DNA from: Prochlorococcus sp. AG-347-I21
GTDB lineage: Bacteria > Cyanobacteriota > Cyanobacteriia > PCC-6307 > Cyanobiaceae
Assembly: GCA_003279055.1 (NCBI GenBank)
Contig: QCBP01000008.1
Span: 18,318-82,317 of the forward strand
Reading direction: 5' to 3'
DNA: 64,000 nucleotides
Below are positions 37,037-46,333 of this stretch, in pieces; the first letter of the stretch is position 1, and the number at the start of each line of letters is the position of its first letter. The notes beneath the pieces are model-generated. The model worked only from the letters and a program-made list of their open reading frames with translations, did not search any database and was not told the DNA's origin. Made by a program: the position numbers and the translations under genes.

Positions 37037-38260
37037 ATGAATAAGTTTCCAAGAAGTGCTTATGTGCACATACCTTTTTGCCACAGAAGGTGTTTTTATT
37101 GTGATTTTGCAGTTATTCCATTAGGAAACAAAGTTGAAACTTTAAAAGGTTATGGCAGCAAAACTGTTCAAGAATATTTGCAATTTTTATTTAAAGAAAT
37201 ATTGTCAATTGAGCATAAATCACCTCTGTCTACAATTTATATAGGAGGTGGGACTCCATCAATTTTAGATCCAACGCAAATCAAAGAATTAATTGATCTT
37301 TTTAAAGAAAATTATGGAATTGACTATGGTGCTGAAATTACTATGGAGGTTGATCCAGCTAGTTTTACTCAAGATGATCTTTTTGGATTTATAAATGCTG
37401 GGATAAATAGATTTAGTCTTGGAGTCCAAAGTTTTAATAATCAGATACTTCAAAAGTCTGGAAGGCGACATTCTAAAGAAGATGCAGAAAAATCTTGTTT
37501 ATGGTTGAAGAGAGAATTTGATTCTGGTTTAATAAAAAGTTGGAGTTTAGATTTAATTCAGAACTTGCCACTTAGTGGATTTAAAGAATGGCAACATGAC
37601 TTAAAAAAAGCGATAACATTTTCACCACCGCATCTATCTATCTACGATTTAAATATTGAAAATGGCACTGTTTTTAAAAAATTAATCAGTTTAGGAAAAT
37701 TAAAACTCCCAAGTGATGAAGAAGCTTTTAGAAACAGTGAATCAACCCATTTAATTTTAAAAAACTCAGGTTATTCAAGATATGAAATCTCAAACTATTG
37801 CCTTCCGCGACATCAATCGAGACATAATAGAGTTTATTGGAGTGGTTTAGGCTGGTGGAGTTTTGGTCAAGGTTCAACTAGTTCGCCTTGGGGGGAAAAG
37901 TTTACTAGGCCAAGAGTTAGCAAAGAATATCAAGAATGGGTGCTTAGACAATATGAACTTAATTTAGATTTATCACTAACTAATAAGGGGTTTGTCTACA
38001 AAGAACTTGATGAAAAAATAATGTTGGGATTAAGACTCAAAGAGGGTGTAGATATCAAAGCAGTGTTTAAAGAACAAAACTGGGAAAACAAAAAATTTGA
38101 AAGCAATTTGAATAAATTACTTGAAAAATGGGAAAGATTTCTTGAAAGTGGACTTTTAGTGAAAAAGGGGAATAGATTCTTTTTAAGCGATCCAAAAGGA
38201 ATGGAGCTTAGCAATCAAGTTCTTATTTCCATGTTTAGGTGGTGGGATGAGATTAGTTAA
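37037..38260 (+). CDS. hemW: Radical SAM heme chaperone HemW
   Basis: Radical SAM protein, formerly annotated as oxygen-independent coproporphyrinogen III oxidase. The N-terminal motif HIPFCHRRCFYCDF contains the three Fe-S cysteines, then YIGGGTPSIL and NRFSLGVQSFNNQIL. The lack of HemN's extended N-terminus and length (407 aa) point to HemW, which inserts heme into targets. It is divergent from the PIN/TRAM gene. Confidence 0.92.
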   Translation: MNKFPRSAYVHIPFCHRRCFYCDFAVIPLGNKVETLKGYGSKTVQEYLQFLFKEILSIEHKSPLSTIYIGGGTPSILDPTQIKELIDLFKENYGIDYGAEITMEVDPASFTQDDLFGFINAGINRFSLGVQSFNNQILQKSGRRHSKEDAEKSCLWLKREFDSGLIKSWSLDLIQNLPLSGFKEWQHDLKKAITFSPPHLSIYDLNIENGTVFKKLISLGKLKLPSDEEAFRNSESTHLILKNSGYSRYEISNYCLPRHQSRHNRVYWSGLGWWSFGQGSTSSPWGEKFTRPRVSKEYQEWVLRQYELNLDLSLTNKGFVYKELDEKIMLGLRLKEGVDIKAVFKEQNWENKKFESNLNKLLEKWERFLESGLLVKKGNRFFLSDPKGMELSNQVLISMFRWWDEIS

Positions 38261-38430
38261 GATTAACAATATCCTTATGGTCACAAAAAACTATTGGTAT
38301 AAATACTATTCAGGTGATTTTAGATGAATTTATAAACTCCTGAAAAAACTTCTTTAAAAAAGGATGAAGCAAATCTAGGCAATAAAATAATTCTAAATTG
38401 ATAAAAATTGGAGAGATTAAACACTTGTTT

Positions 38431-38643
38431 TTAAAGCTTATGTTTATGCATCTTACATGGCATCCATTTATTTCCCATTTGATGAGCTCCTTCGCAACCA
38501 AATTTATGGGCTTCTTTTTCTGACTGTTCTCAGGTATCCAATAACATTGGCATTCTCATTTCTTTTTCTACAGGTTTATTTGAACATCCCAATGTAAGAA
38601 TTGTCATCGAAATAAAAGTAATAAGAGAAATAGAGTTTTTCAA
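38431..38643 (-). pseudogene. DUF3721-like small lipoprotein gene with in-frame TGA
   Basis: On the minus strand from a TTG at 38643 the frame reads a lipoprotein signal (KNSISLITFISMTILTLGC with an LTLGC lipobox), then ...MRMPMLLDT, a TGA stop at 38532-38530, then EQSEKEAHKFGCEGAHQMG and NKWMPCKMHKHKL to a TAA. The second half strongly resembles DUF3721 domains (GAHKMG-x-KWMPC). Coding continues in the same frame on both sides, so a single base change, possibly TGG to TGA, appears to have broken it. Sequencing error is the alternative. No selenocysteine machinery is expected in this organism. Confidence 0.72.
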
Positions 38644-38771
38644 AATCAATATATTAATTAAAGGAATATATTATGAAATTTCTTTTGAAATTTGTAAAAA
38701 TAAATTTTGAAACAAAAATCTATCGATTAAAAATCGAACTAAATTAAAGGTTATAACAATCCTCTTTTAAA

Positions 38772-38858
38772 ATGTCTATAAATACATTCCTTTTGCTTTT
38801 ATTAGTTATTGCAAACTATACAAACTTAGTTTTAAATATCAAAAATAAAAGAAAATAA
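38772..38858 (+). CDS. Possible 28-aa membrane micropeptide
   Basis: ATG at 38772 opens a 28-codon frame, MSINTFLLLLLVIANYTNL then a basic end. The hydrophobic stretch could span a membrane. A TATAAC box at 38752-38757 lies at a plausible distance upstream. There is no ribosome site of note. Such peptides are hard to tell from chance in AT-rich DNA, so this is tentative. Confidence 0.3.
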   Translation: MSINTFLLLLLVIANYTNLVLNIKNKRK

Positions 38859-38945
38859 AACGCTTAAAAGATACTATATATTCTGCTAAGCCTTAGTTAA
38901 TAAAATGTTGTTAAGGAATTAGACTTTAGGGCAAAATGAATTGGG

Positions 38946-39719
38946 CTAGTTAAGTCTTTCAGAGTCTACCCATTCTTTTAGTTTATCTTTAAATAATTCC
39001 TTCCCTTTAATAATAGGTTGGCAAAATGGTGGTTGATCATCATTGAGGCCTAACAAATCTGCAGTAACTCTTACTTGCCCATCGCAATAATTACCTGCAC
39101 CAATACCTATTGTAGGAATTGTTAAAGTATTTTTTATTTCTTTAGCAAGCAAATCAGGAATATGTTCAAGAACTATTGAAAAACATCCCAATTCTTGAAG
39201 AGTAGAAGCCTCTTTTTTGATTTTTTCTTGGCTTTCGAGGCTTTCTCCTTGTTTCTTTAATCCAAGATTAAGATAACTTTGTGGTGTAAGACCTATATGA
39301 CCCATAACAGGGATTCCCATTCTTATTAATCTAGAAATAACTTTTTGTATTTCTGGTTCAGCTCCTTCTACTTTTACAGCTTTTGCATAAGTGCTCTGAA
39401 TGATTTTTCCTGCATACTCAACAGCTTTATCCTCACCACATTGGTAAGTCAGAAATGGCATATCTGAAACGACTAAGGGTTGTTCCTCAATTTTTTTCTT
39501 AAATCCTCTTGAAACAGCATTAGTATGATAGATGATGTTTTCTAAAGTTAATGGCAATGTTGATTTGTATCCCAAGCAGACCATTGCTAATGAATCGCCT
39601 ACTAGTACGAGATCAACATTTGCTTGTTCTGCTATAGATCCTGATATAGAGTCCCATGCAGTAAGCGCAATGATTTTGCGAGATTTTTTTTTATAATTAA
39701 CTAGGTCTGAAGGTAACAT
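38946..39719 (-). CDS. panB: Ketopantoate hydroxymethyltransferase
   Basis: First committed step of pantothenate synthesis. TIM barrel of 257 aa with LTAWDSISGSIAEQANVD, LVGDSLAMVCLGYKST, VKVEGAEPE, MGHIGLTPQS and PTIGIGAG. The gap to hemW (38261-38945) is unusually long for this genome and contains the broken DUF3721-like gene. Confidence 0.95.
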   Translation of the reverse strand: MLPSDLVNYKKKSRKIIALTAWDSISGSIAEQANVDLVLVGDSLAMVCLGYKSTLPLTLENIIYHTNAVSRGFKKKIEEQPLVVSDMPFLTYQCGEDKAVEYAGKIIQSTYAKAVKVEGAEPEIQKVISRLIRMGIPVMGHIGLTPQSYLNLGLKKQGESLESQEKIKKEASTLQELGCFSIVLEHIPDLLAKEIKNTLTIPTIGIGAGNYCDGQVRVTADLLGLNDDQPPFCQPIIKGKELFKDKLKEWVDSERLN

Positions 39720-39766
39720 AATTAATTTATGTATCTTTTTTAATCAAGAATTGCTAATATGCTTTT

Positions 39767-39860
39767 GACTCGGCCTTTCGCGGTTTTAACGCCTAAACCT
39801 GGTCAGGACCGGAAGGTAGCAGCCACAAGGGATGCTTGAGGCAGGCGAGATAACCGAGTC
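39767..39860 (+). ncRNA. ffs: Signal recognition particle RNA (4.5S, small bacterial type)
   Basis: Contains the universally conserved SRP hairpin GGTCAGGACCGGAAGGTAGC with its GGAA tetraloop and asymmetric loop. The terminal stem GACTCGG (39767) pairs with CCGAGTC (39860). A TAATAT-like -10 box lies just upstream. It is on the plus strand between two minus-strand genes, panB and ftsZ. The ends are inferred from base pairing. Confidence 0.93.
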
Positions 39861-39875
39861 ACTCTATTTTACCTT

Positions 39876-40991
39876 TTAACCCATATCTTTTTTATTTTGC
39901 CTTAATCTCAAAAACTCAGGAATATTGGCTCCTGTTTCTTTATTTTCTGAAAAATTATATAAGGGTTGATTAGATAATCTGTTTTTTATTCTTTGCTGGT
40001 TTAATGGTTGGGTGGTTTCAAATCCTGTAGCTATTACAGTAACTTGTATCTCCCCTTCCATTGCCTCGTCGACAACTGCACCAACAATAATATTTGCTTC
40101 TTGATCAACAACATCATAAATAATTTCAGATGCGGAGGTCATGTCTTCTAAAGTCATGTCTTTGCCACCAGTAATATTTATAACGCAGCCTTTAGCTCCA
40201 TCAATTCTAGCTGCTTCTAATAAAGGACTATTCATTGCTGCCTGTGCTGCCTCTATAGCTCTCGATCTTCCTGAACCTATACCTATTCCGAGAAGAGCAG
40301 TGCCAGCTTCTGTCATAACTGATCTTACGTCTGCAAAATCAACATTAACTAATCCTGGGCAAGTAATTATGTCACTAATGCCTTTGACGCCCATCCTTAG
40401 AACATCATCAGCATTCCTAAATGCTTCTTGTAGTGGAGCTCCCGCTATAACGTCTTTTAATCGGTCATTTGGAATAACTATAAGAGTATCGACGTTTTCA
40501 GCTAGTCTTGCAATACCTTCCTCTGCTTGACGCATTCTTCTTTTCCCTTCGAAAGAAAATGGTTTGGTTACTATACCTACTGTTAGAGCTCCACTTTGTT
40601 TGGCTACTTCTGCAACAACGGGAGCTGCACCTGTACCAGTCCCTCCACCCATTCCAGCGGCTATAAAAACTAAATCAGATCCTTCTAAAGCTTGTTGAAG
40701 CTCTTCTTTGGATTCTTCGGCTGCTTTTTGCCCAATACTTGGATTCCCACCTGCACCTAAACCTCTAGTGAGGTTTTGTCCAAGTTGAACCCTACTCTCT
40801 GCAGAAGATTGAAGAAGGGCTTGTGCATCGGTATTAAGAACTCTAAATGAAACACCTTCTAGATCACTATTTATCATTCTGTTGACTGCATTACTGCCAC
40901 CACCACCTACACCAATAACTTCTATTTTGGCGTTTTGGCTTGGAAGGATTTCTTTCGATTGATCAAAGTTTGGATTGTTACCGAAGCTCAT
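39876..40991 (-). CDS. ftsZ: Cell division GTPase FtsZ
   Basis: Tubulin homologue forming the Z ring. 371 aa with [14 protein letters not shown], the tubulin signature [24 protein letters not shown] and [11 protein letters not shown] (T7 loop region). A variable linker leads to the C-terminal peptide [10 protein letters not shown] used by SepF-like partners. The 177-base gap upstream separates it from ftsQ and is likely to hold its own promoter. Confidence 0.97.
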   Translation of the reverse strand: MSFGNNPNFDQSKEILPSQNAKIEVIGVGGGGSNAVNRMINSDLEGVSFRVLNTDAQALLQSSAESRVQLGQNLTRGLGAGGNPSIGQKAAEESKEELQQALEGSDLVFIAAGMGGGTGTGAAPVVAEVAKQSGALTVGIVTKPFSFEGKRRMRQAEEGIARLAENVDTLIVIPNDRLKDVIAGAPLQEAFRNADDVLRMGVKGISDIITCPGLVNVDFADVRSVMTEAGTALLGIGIGSGRSRAIEAAQAAMNSPLLEAARIDGAKGCVINITGGKDMTLEDMTSASEIIYDVVDQEANIIVGAVVDEAMEGEIQVTVIATGFETTQPLNQQRIKNRLSNQPLYNFSENKETGANIPEFLRLRQNKKDMG

Positions 40992-41168
40992 CTCTTAATA
41001 GGAATCTAATACTAATATTGGGTGCATTATGAACTTACTGAGCTCATCTGTAGGAATTTGTTGAGGAAAATCCTAAAAATATTTATTTATTAAATATTTT
41101 GATTAATGCAAAACCCATATCAACACTACATTAATTAAAAAAGATTACTCAAAATCCTTTTTCAAATA

Positions 41169-41894
41169 TTAGGGTTTGAACACTTTTATTTTTGGGTTGT
41201 CTAAATTAGTAAGGTCAATATTATCTATTTTTTTTGAAAAGCTATTTTTCTTAAATTCATTTTTAAGATTATTGATTTTCTGAAATTGATAGTTGATTAA
41301 ATTTGAATTAAATCCTAAGAATATTGTTTTTAAATCTTTTTCCTCAACAGTTAGAAACCCATCGGATGCAAAAGTTATTTTAACTATCTCTAATTCATAA
41401 TTCTCTATTGCGACAAAAATTTCAGATAATATTTTTTTAAATTTTTCTTTCCACCCAAAAACTTTTATGGTTAATTTATTCAAATTTTTTCCATCCACAT
41501 TTTGTTTATTTATAAAAATCCCATCTTTATCAATGAAGCCTAATATTTTTTTGTCGTTTAATATTCTCTCACCGTAAGCTATAGGAATTCTCGAATTAAT
41601 ATGAACTTTCAAACCAAAAGGAAATAATGCTCTGTTTACAGAGACATTCTTGAGAGATAAATTTTGTTTTAACTCTTTTTCTAACAAATTAGTTTCAACA
41701 AAAATTAATCGGATCGGAAAATTTAAAGATGTATTTTTTATCACATCATTCTGCGAAAATAATTCACTACCAGAAATTCTAATGTCCTGTGTATTTACTT
41801 TTTTGAGAGTTTTTATGCTTAGAAAGCTTGTTAAAAATAAAAATGAAATTAGAAAAAAAAAGCTTCTATTTTTTATTCTTTTTTGGTTTTTCAC
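41169..41894 (-). CDS. ftsQ: Cell division protein FtsQ
   Basis: 241 aa. A basic N-terminus and one membrane helix (about 10-27, RSFFFLISFLFLTSFLSI) are followed by a POTRA domain (IRISGSELFSQNDVIKNTSL) and a beta domain with IAYGERILNDKKILGFIDKDG. This topology and the position between ddl and ftsZ identify it as FtsQ/DivIB, although sequence identity to well-known FtsQ proteins is low. Its start overlaps the upstream unknown gene by 4 bases. Confidence 0.85.
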   Translation of the reverse strand: MKNQKRIKNRSFFFLISFLFLTSFLSIKTLKKVNTQDIRISGSELFSQNDVIKNTSLNFPIRLIFVETNLLEKELKQNLSLKNVSVNRALFPFGLKVHINSRIPIAYGERILNDKKILGFIDKDGIFINKQNVDGKNLNKLTIKVFGWKEKFKKILSEIFVAIENYELEIVKITFASDGFLTVEEKDLKTIFLGFNSNLINYQFQKINNLKNEFKKNSFSKKIDNIDLTNLDNPKIKVFKP

Positions 41895-42301
41895 AAATCA
41901 CATCGAGCTTTTTCCATCAGTTGGTCCATCCATTCTCTAGCTTGCTCTGCATCTGAAAATGGTACATCCATCTCTTTACCATCCCCCACTAATCTCAACC
42001 TGCACTTACCTTGAGATTCACTTGTTAGAGGAGCTTCTCCTGAAGTTAGTGCCATTAATTCAACTAATTCTAGTTTCTTGATTGTAAAACAATCTTTTTC
42101 TTCAAATTTACCAGCTTCAAATGCGCTCCACTTTAACTCCCCATCTTTTAAAAAGGCTGCACCTGAACTATCTAACTTGCACAGTTCAGAATCAATCGCC
42201 CAACTTCTAAAAAGATTTTGCCTTCTCCTTTCTAACCATCCAAGTGCAGTTAATAAAATGAAGATAAAAAGTAATGGTAACCAAAGCAGTCCATGCAACA
42301 T
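41891..42301 (-). CDS. Membrane-anchored protein of unknown function in the ddl-ftsQ run
   Basis: 136 aa. An N-terminal membrane helix (about 4-20, GLLWLPLLFIFILLTAL) is followed by a basic stretch and a soluble domain with beta-rich character (AAFLKDGELKWSAFEAGKF, CRLRLVGDGKEMDVPFSD) and a final helix, REWMDQLMEKA. It may be a PH-like fold. Not recognised. It lies between ddl (10-base gap) and ftsQ (4-base overlap), so a role in wall synthesis or division is inferred from context only. Confidence 0.75.
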   Translation of the reverse strand: MLHGLLWLPLLFIFILLTALGWLERRRQNLFRSWAIDSELCKLDSSGAAFLKDGELKWSAFEAGKFEEKDCFTIKKLELVELMALTSGEAPLTSESQGKCRLRLVGDGKEMDVPFSDAEQAREWMDQLMEKARCDL

Positions 42302-42311
42302 TTGATTTAAA

Positions 42312-43379
42312 TTACAAATCTAAAGATATATCTACCAGTTTAGCCACAAGTTGTTCAATTTTTAAACCTGAAGCTTCCCAAAGCATTGGAAACATACTGT
42401 TTTTTGTAAAACCAGGAATTGTATTTATTTCATTTAGCAAAATTTTATTTGAAGATTTTTCTAAAAAGAAATCTACTCTTGCAAAACCGAAAATATTTAG
42501 TGCTCTACAACTTTTAATAGCAATTTCTTTAATTTCTTTTGTGATTTTAGAATCTATTTTGGCTGGGATAATTATTTTATTATTTGAGTGATATTTTGAA
42601 TCGTAATCATACCAATCACTTTCGTAATTGACCTCGCCTATCTCAGAGGTTAAGAGTTTTGAATTCCCAATTATCCCGCATTCAATCTCCCTTACCTCTA
42701 AACCTTCCTCTATTAAGATTCTTGAATCTATTCCCCGAGCCTTTTCTAATGCTTGTAATATTTCTGATTCATTTTTGACTTTAGAGATGCCAAGAGATGA
42801 TCCAGAGTTCGATGGTTTAACAAAAACAGGAAATTTTAATTTTTTTAAAATTTCATTAATTATTTTATTTTTTACTTGCTTATCGTTGAGATCTTCATTT
42901 TGAAAAAATAGATAATTAACTTGTGGAAGTTTAAGATTTGAGAAAATTGTTTTCATCAATATTTTATCCATTCCAAGTGCAGAGCCAATAATCCCACATC
43001 CGACTAAAGGTTTATTTGTAAACCTAAGTAAGCCATGAATTGATCCGTCTTCACCATTAAATCCATGTAAAAGAGGAAACCAAACATCAACATCTTGAAA
43101 TTCAATTCCGTCAAGGAAGTTAATTTTTTTTTGATTAAAAATTTCTGGTTTATTTGTTTTATTGTTTTTAATTCCACCAATTAGTATCTTTTCTGAGAGA
43201 TGACAATCAAGCCAATCTCCATATTTGTTTATGTAAAAGGTTTTAACTTTATAGCGTTCTTGGTTTATTTCTGAATTAAAAGCTTGAAAAACTGTTTTTG
43301 CAGAGGATATCGATACTTCATGTTCATTGGAATTACCACCAAATATTAAACCAATACATTTTTTTTGCCCCCCTATCAT
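42312..43379 (-). CDS. ddl: D-alanine--D-alanine ligase
   Basis: ATP-grasp enzyme producing the D-Ala-D-Ala terminus of peptidoglycan precursors. 355 aa with LIFGGNSNEHEVSISSAK, GMDKILMK, PVFVKPSNSGSSLGISKV and LLNEINTIPGFTKNSMFP. It heads toward ftsQ-ftsZ, a remnant of the dcw cluster, and lies 9 bases downstream of miaB. Confidence 0.96.
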   Translation of the reverse strand: MIGGQKKCIGLIFGGNSNEHEVSISSAKTVFQAFNSEINQERYKVKTFYINKYGDWLDCHLSEKILIGGIKNNKTNKPEIFNQKKINFLDGIEFQDVDVWFPLLHGFNGEDGSIHGLLRFTNKPLVGCGIIGSALGMDKILMKTIFSNLKLPQVNYLFFQNEDLNDKQVKNKIINEILKKLKFPVFVKPSNSGSSLGISKVKNESEILQALEKARGIDSRILIEEGLEVREIECGIIGNSKLLTSEIGEVNYESDWYDYDSKYHSNNKIIIPAKIDSKITKEIKEIAIKSCRALNIFGFARVDFFLEKSSNKILLNEINTIPGFTKNSMFPMLWEASGLKIEQLVAKLVDISLDL

Positions 43380-43388
43380 TTAAAAAGA

Positions 43389-44783
43389 TTATAAATAAAG
43401 TTCGCCTGTTAAAGAAAAAGATCTTGCTTCATTTATTTTGACATCTATCTCATCTCCTAATGAAAAATTAAAATTAATGTTTTTGGGAATCTCTACGAAA
43501 GTTAATCTATTTGTTCTAGTTCTACCCATAATTTGCGAGGAATTTTTTGGGTTTAAACCCTCAATTAAAACGCTTTCAATATTGTTGATGTATCTTTGAT
43601 TTCTACTCCTAGCAGTTTTTTCGACTAAATCATTAATTTCTTGTAATCTAGCTTTTTTTATCACTTCAGAAAGTTGATTAGACCAAACTGCTGCAGGTGT
43701 ATTTGGTCTTGGAGAATATGCTGCCGTATTTACTTGATCAAAACCAATTTCTGATATTAGCTTTAATGTATCTTGATATTGTTGTTCGGTTTCTCCTGGG
43801 AAAGCAACTATTGCGTCAGCAGTGATTGATGCGTCTGGCATTAATGACCTTATATTCTCGATAATATTCTTATACTTTTTAATAGAATATCCTCTTGACA
43901 TTTGTTTTAAGATTTCATCATTTCCACTTTGGAAGGGAATATGGAAATGTTCACAGACTTTATCAAGTTCATCACAAGCTTGAATCAACCTTTTTGAAAA
44001 ATATCTTGGATGACTAGTAGCAAATCTTATTCTGCGAATTCCTTTAACATCATGAATATAATATAAAAGATCAGTTAGAGTATTTTCTTTTCTTCCCTCT
44101 TTTGTAGTTCCTGGAAGGTCTCTACCATAGGCATCAATGTTCTGACCCAAAAGAGTAATTTCTTTAAAATTATCATCAGCTAATTTTTGAATCTCACATT
44201 TTATAGCATTTGGATATCTTGATTGCTCTTTTCCTCTTACAGAGGGGACTACACAATATGAACATCTTTCATTACATCCATAAATGATATTAACCCAGCC
44301 ACAAATAGAGCTTTCTCTTCTGGCACTTGTTATGTCTTCAGAAATGAAGGTTTCTTCTGTGGCAGCAACTTGATTACCTAAATCCACTTTCCCCAGAAGA
44401 TTCTCAAGATTATTTACGTGTTGAGGCCCCATAACCAGATCAAGTTCTGGGACTCTTCTTAATAAGGACTCGCCCTCTTGCTGAGCAAGGCAACCTGCAA
44501 CAACAAGTTTTAAGTTAGGTGTTTTGTGCTTTCTTTTTGCTTGTCTTCCTAGAAAGCTATAAACTTTTTGCTCAGCATTATCTCTGATTGTGCATGTATT
44601 GTACAAGACCAAATCGGCATTTAATTCATTATCTGCTCTGGTATATCCCATCTTTTCTAATGTCCCAGCCATTCTCTCAGAATCAGCCTTGTTCATTTGG
44701 CATCCAAATGTGGTTATCCAATAACTGCCAGTAGTTGAATTCTTTTGAGATTTTTTGTCGTCTGATTTTGTTTTTGTTAGCAC
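43389..44783 (-). CDS. miaB: tRNA-2-methylthio-N6-dimethylallyladenosine synthase MiaB
   Basis: Radical SAM methylthiotransferase acting on A37 of tRNAs. 464 aa with the N-terminal Fe-S domain ([32 protein letters not shown]), the radical SAM motif [33 protein letters not shown] and a C-terminal TRAM domain ([16 protein letters not shown]). About 25 residues precede the first motif. Confidence 0.95.
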   Translation of the reverse strand: MLTKTKSDDKKSQKNSTTGSYWITTFGCQMNKADSERMAGTLEKMGYTRADNELNADLVLYNTCTIRDNAEQKVYSFLGRQAKRKHKTPNLKLVVAGCLAQQEGESLLRRVPELDLVMGPQHVNNLENLLGKVDLGNQVAATEETFISEDITSARRESSICGWVNIIYGCNERCSYCVVPSVRGKEQSRYPNAIKCEIQKLADDNFKEITLLGQNIDAYGRDLPGTTKEGRKENTLTDLLYYIHDVKGIRRIRFATSHPRYFSKRLIQACDELDKVCEHFHIPFQSGNDEILKQMSRGYSIKKYKNIIENIRSLMPDASITADAIVAFPGETEQQYQDTLKLISEIGFDQVNTAAYSPRPNTPAAVWSNQLSEVIKKARLQEINDLVEKTARSRNQRYINNIESVLIEGLNPKNSSQIMGRTRTNRLTFVEIPKNINFNFSLGDEIDVKINEARSFSLTGELYL

Positions 44784-44855
44784 TTTGCTAGGAATTTTTT
44801 ATGATTCTTTAATTCAAAATTACAAGTTAAATAATTTTGCTGCAATATTTTTGAG

Positions 44856-44929
44856 GGCGAGCGAGGGGATTCGAACCCCCGAATAGCGGCGCCACAAGCC
44901 GCTGCCTTAACCACTTGGCGACGCCCGCC
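44856..44929 (-). tRNA. tRNA-His (GUG)
   Basis: Read from the minus strand, the cloverleaf starts with the extra G-1 typical of tRNA-His opposite C73, then acceptor GCGGGCG paired with CGCTCGC. The anticodon loop TTGTGGC gives GUG, and the T-arm is GGGGG-TTCGAAT-CCCCT. CCA is not encoded. Confidence 0.97.
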
Positions 44930-45057
44930 TCACATTTATAAATTTAACAACTCAAGGGTAATTTTTCATAGTTATTTTTATCTTTTAGAGAAATTTGAAT
45001 TATTTTCTAATTCAGTAAAGTTTTCTTATGATTTAAAATAAAAGAAAATCTAAAAAT

Positions 45058-46293
45058 TTGAGTAATTCCGGCACAGCTGAGGTTCTTATTCCCAGAAGCC
45101 TTTGTTTAATAGAAGATATAGAAAACCTCATTATCGATGTAGAGGATTTATGTTCAGTTTCCATTAGCTGGGAGGATGGATTTGTTTCTGAGTTAAAGCC
45201 TTTAAAAAATAAAATTACAAAACCAAAAAATATTTTATTCCCAAGATTTGTTGAAACGCATTCGCATTTTGATAAATCTTTTACATGGGCAGACTTTCCT
45301 AATCTGGAATCAAACTATGGAGGAGCATTATCAGTAAATCTTGAAGAACATAAAACTAGAACTACAGATAAGGTTCTTGCAAGAGTTGAGAAATCATTAA
45401 AACTTGCCATACAAAATGGATACCGAGCAATTAGAAGTCATGTTGATACATACAAAGGTCAATCTATTGATATTTGGATTGAACTTTTTAAATTACAAAA
45501 AAAATATTCATCTGAGTTGACTTTACAATACGTTGCTCTGGCTCCATTGGAATTCTGGGATACAACTGATGGAGAAGATTTGGCAAAAATATTTTCTTCT
45601 AATGGAGGCATTTTAGGAGGTGTTATTGTACCCCCTTTCAATAAAAAAGATACAAGCAAATTTCTAGCAAAGATGCTTCTTCTTGCGAATAAATATAAAT
45701 TAGAAATTGATTTTCATATAGATGAATCAATTATTGAACCTGGAGCGGGAATAAAAGTTTTATTAGAAACAATCGAAAATTTAAATATTAATAGTATTCC
45801 GATCACTTGTAGTCATTTGAGTAGTCTTATTTCTCTAAGCAATAGAGAAATTTTAAATTTAGGTGAAAAAATGGCTGAGAAAAATATTAAGGTTATTGCC
45901 TTACCCCTAACAAATTTTTGGCTGCTCAATCGAAGTAATAAAACTACCTCATTAAAAAGACCAGTTGCGCCAATAAAGCAATTACAAAAATCACATGTCG
46001 ATGTATCTATTGGTAGTGATAATGTTCAAGACCCTTGGTACCCATTTGGTAATTTTGACCCTTTTTATACGTTGTCTTGCTCGATGCCTATGCTTCAACT
46101 AAATCCCTGGGAGAGAATGACTCTATCTTCTATTTTTTTAGCTCCAAGCAGATTATTAAATTTAAAATGGGATGGTTTAATTAAAAAAGGTTGTCCTGCT
46201 GATTTTGTGATTTTAGATGCACAAAGATGGGCAGATGTTTTTTCGAGCAATTTAAAGAGAAAAGTATTTATAAACGGCGATTTACATTACTAA
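45058..46293 (+). CDS. CodA-like amidohydrolase (cytosine deaminase family)
   Basis: 411-aa metal-dependent hydrolase of the amidohydrolase superfamily. It shows the first metal site VETHSHFDKSF, the barrel strands with IDFHIDES and CSHLSSL, and the Asp strand IGSDNVQDPWYPFGN, which closely recalls cytosine deaminase. Residues 1-60 and the C-terminus form the usual beta sandwich. The real substrate is uncertain; a cytosine, isocytosine or other heterocyclic amide is plausible. The start is TTG, with no ATG before the metal site. It is followed after 40 bases by an FAD oxidase gene on the same strand. Confidence 0.82.
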   Translation: MSNSGTAEVLIPRSLCLIEDIENLIIDVEDLCSVSISWEDGFVSELKPLKNKITKPKNILFPRFVETHSHFDKSFTWADFPNLESNYGGALSVNLEEHKTRTTDKVLARVEKSLKLAIQNGYRAIRSHVDTYKGQSIDIWIELFKLQKKYSSELTLQYVALAPLEFWDTTDGEDLAKIFSSNGGILGGVIVPPFNKKDTSKFLAKMLLLANKYKLEIDFHIDESIIEPGAGIKVLLETIENLNINSIPITCSHLSSLISLSNREILNLGEKMAEKNIKVIALPLTNFWLLNRSNKTTSLKRPVAPIKQLQKSHVDVSIGSDNVQDPWYPFGNFDPFYTLSCSMPMLQLNPWERMTLSSIFLAPSRLLNLKWDGLIKKGCPADFVILDAQRWADVFSSNLKRKVFINGDLHY

Positions 46294-46333
46294 TTGGCTA
46301 ATTTATATATACAAATCACAAAAATTTTTATAA

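Noticed and set aside
38530-38532. TGA in the DUF3721-like gene read as selenocysteine
   Set aside because: No SECIS-like hairpin is evident after the TGA, and selenocysteine machinery is not expected in this lineage.
38673-38747. 24-aa plus-strand ORF (MKFLLKFVKINF...) with an AAGGA seven bases upstream
   Set aside because: Short, basic and low complexity, with no membrane or signal feature and no promoter; chance is likely in this AT-rich gap.
40141-40530. 129-aa plus-strand ORF inside ftsZ
   Set aside because: A shadow frame on the opposite strand of a strongly conserved gene, with no family features.
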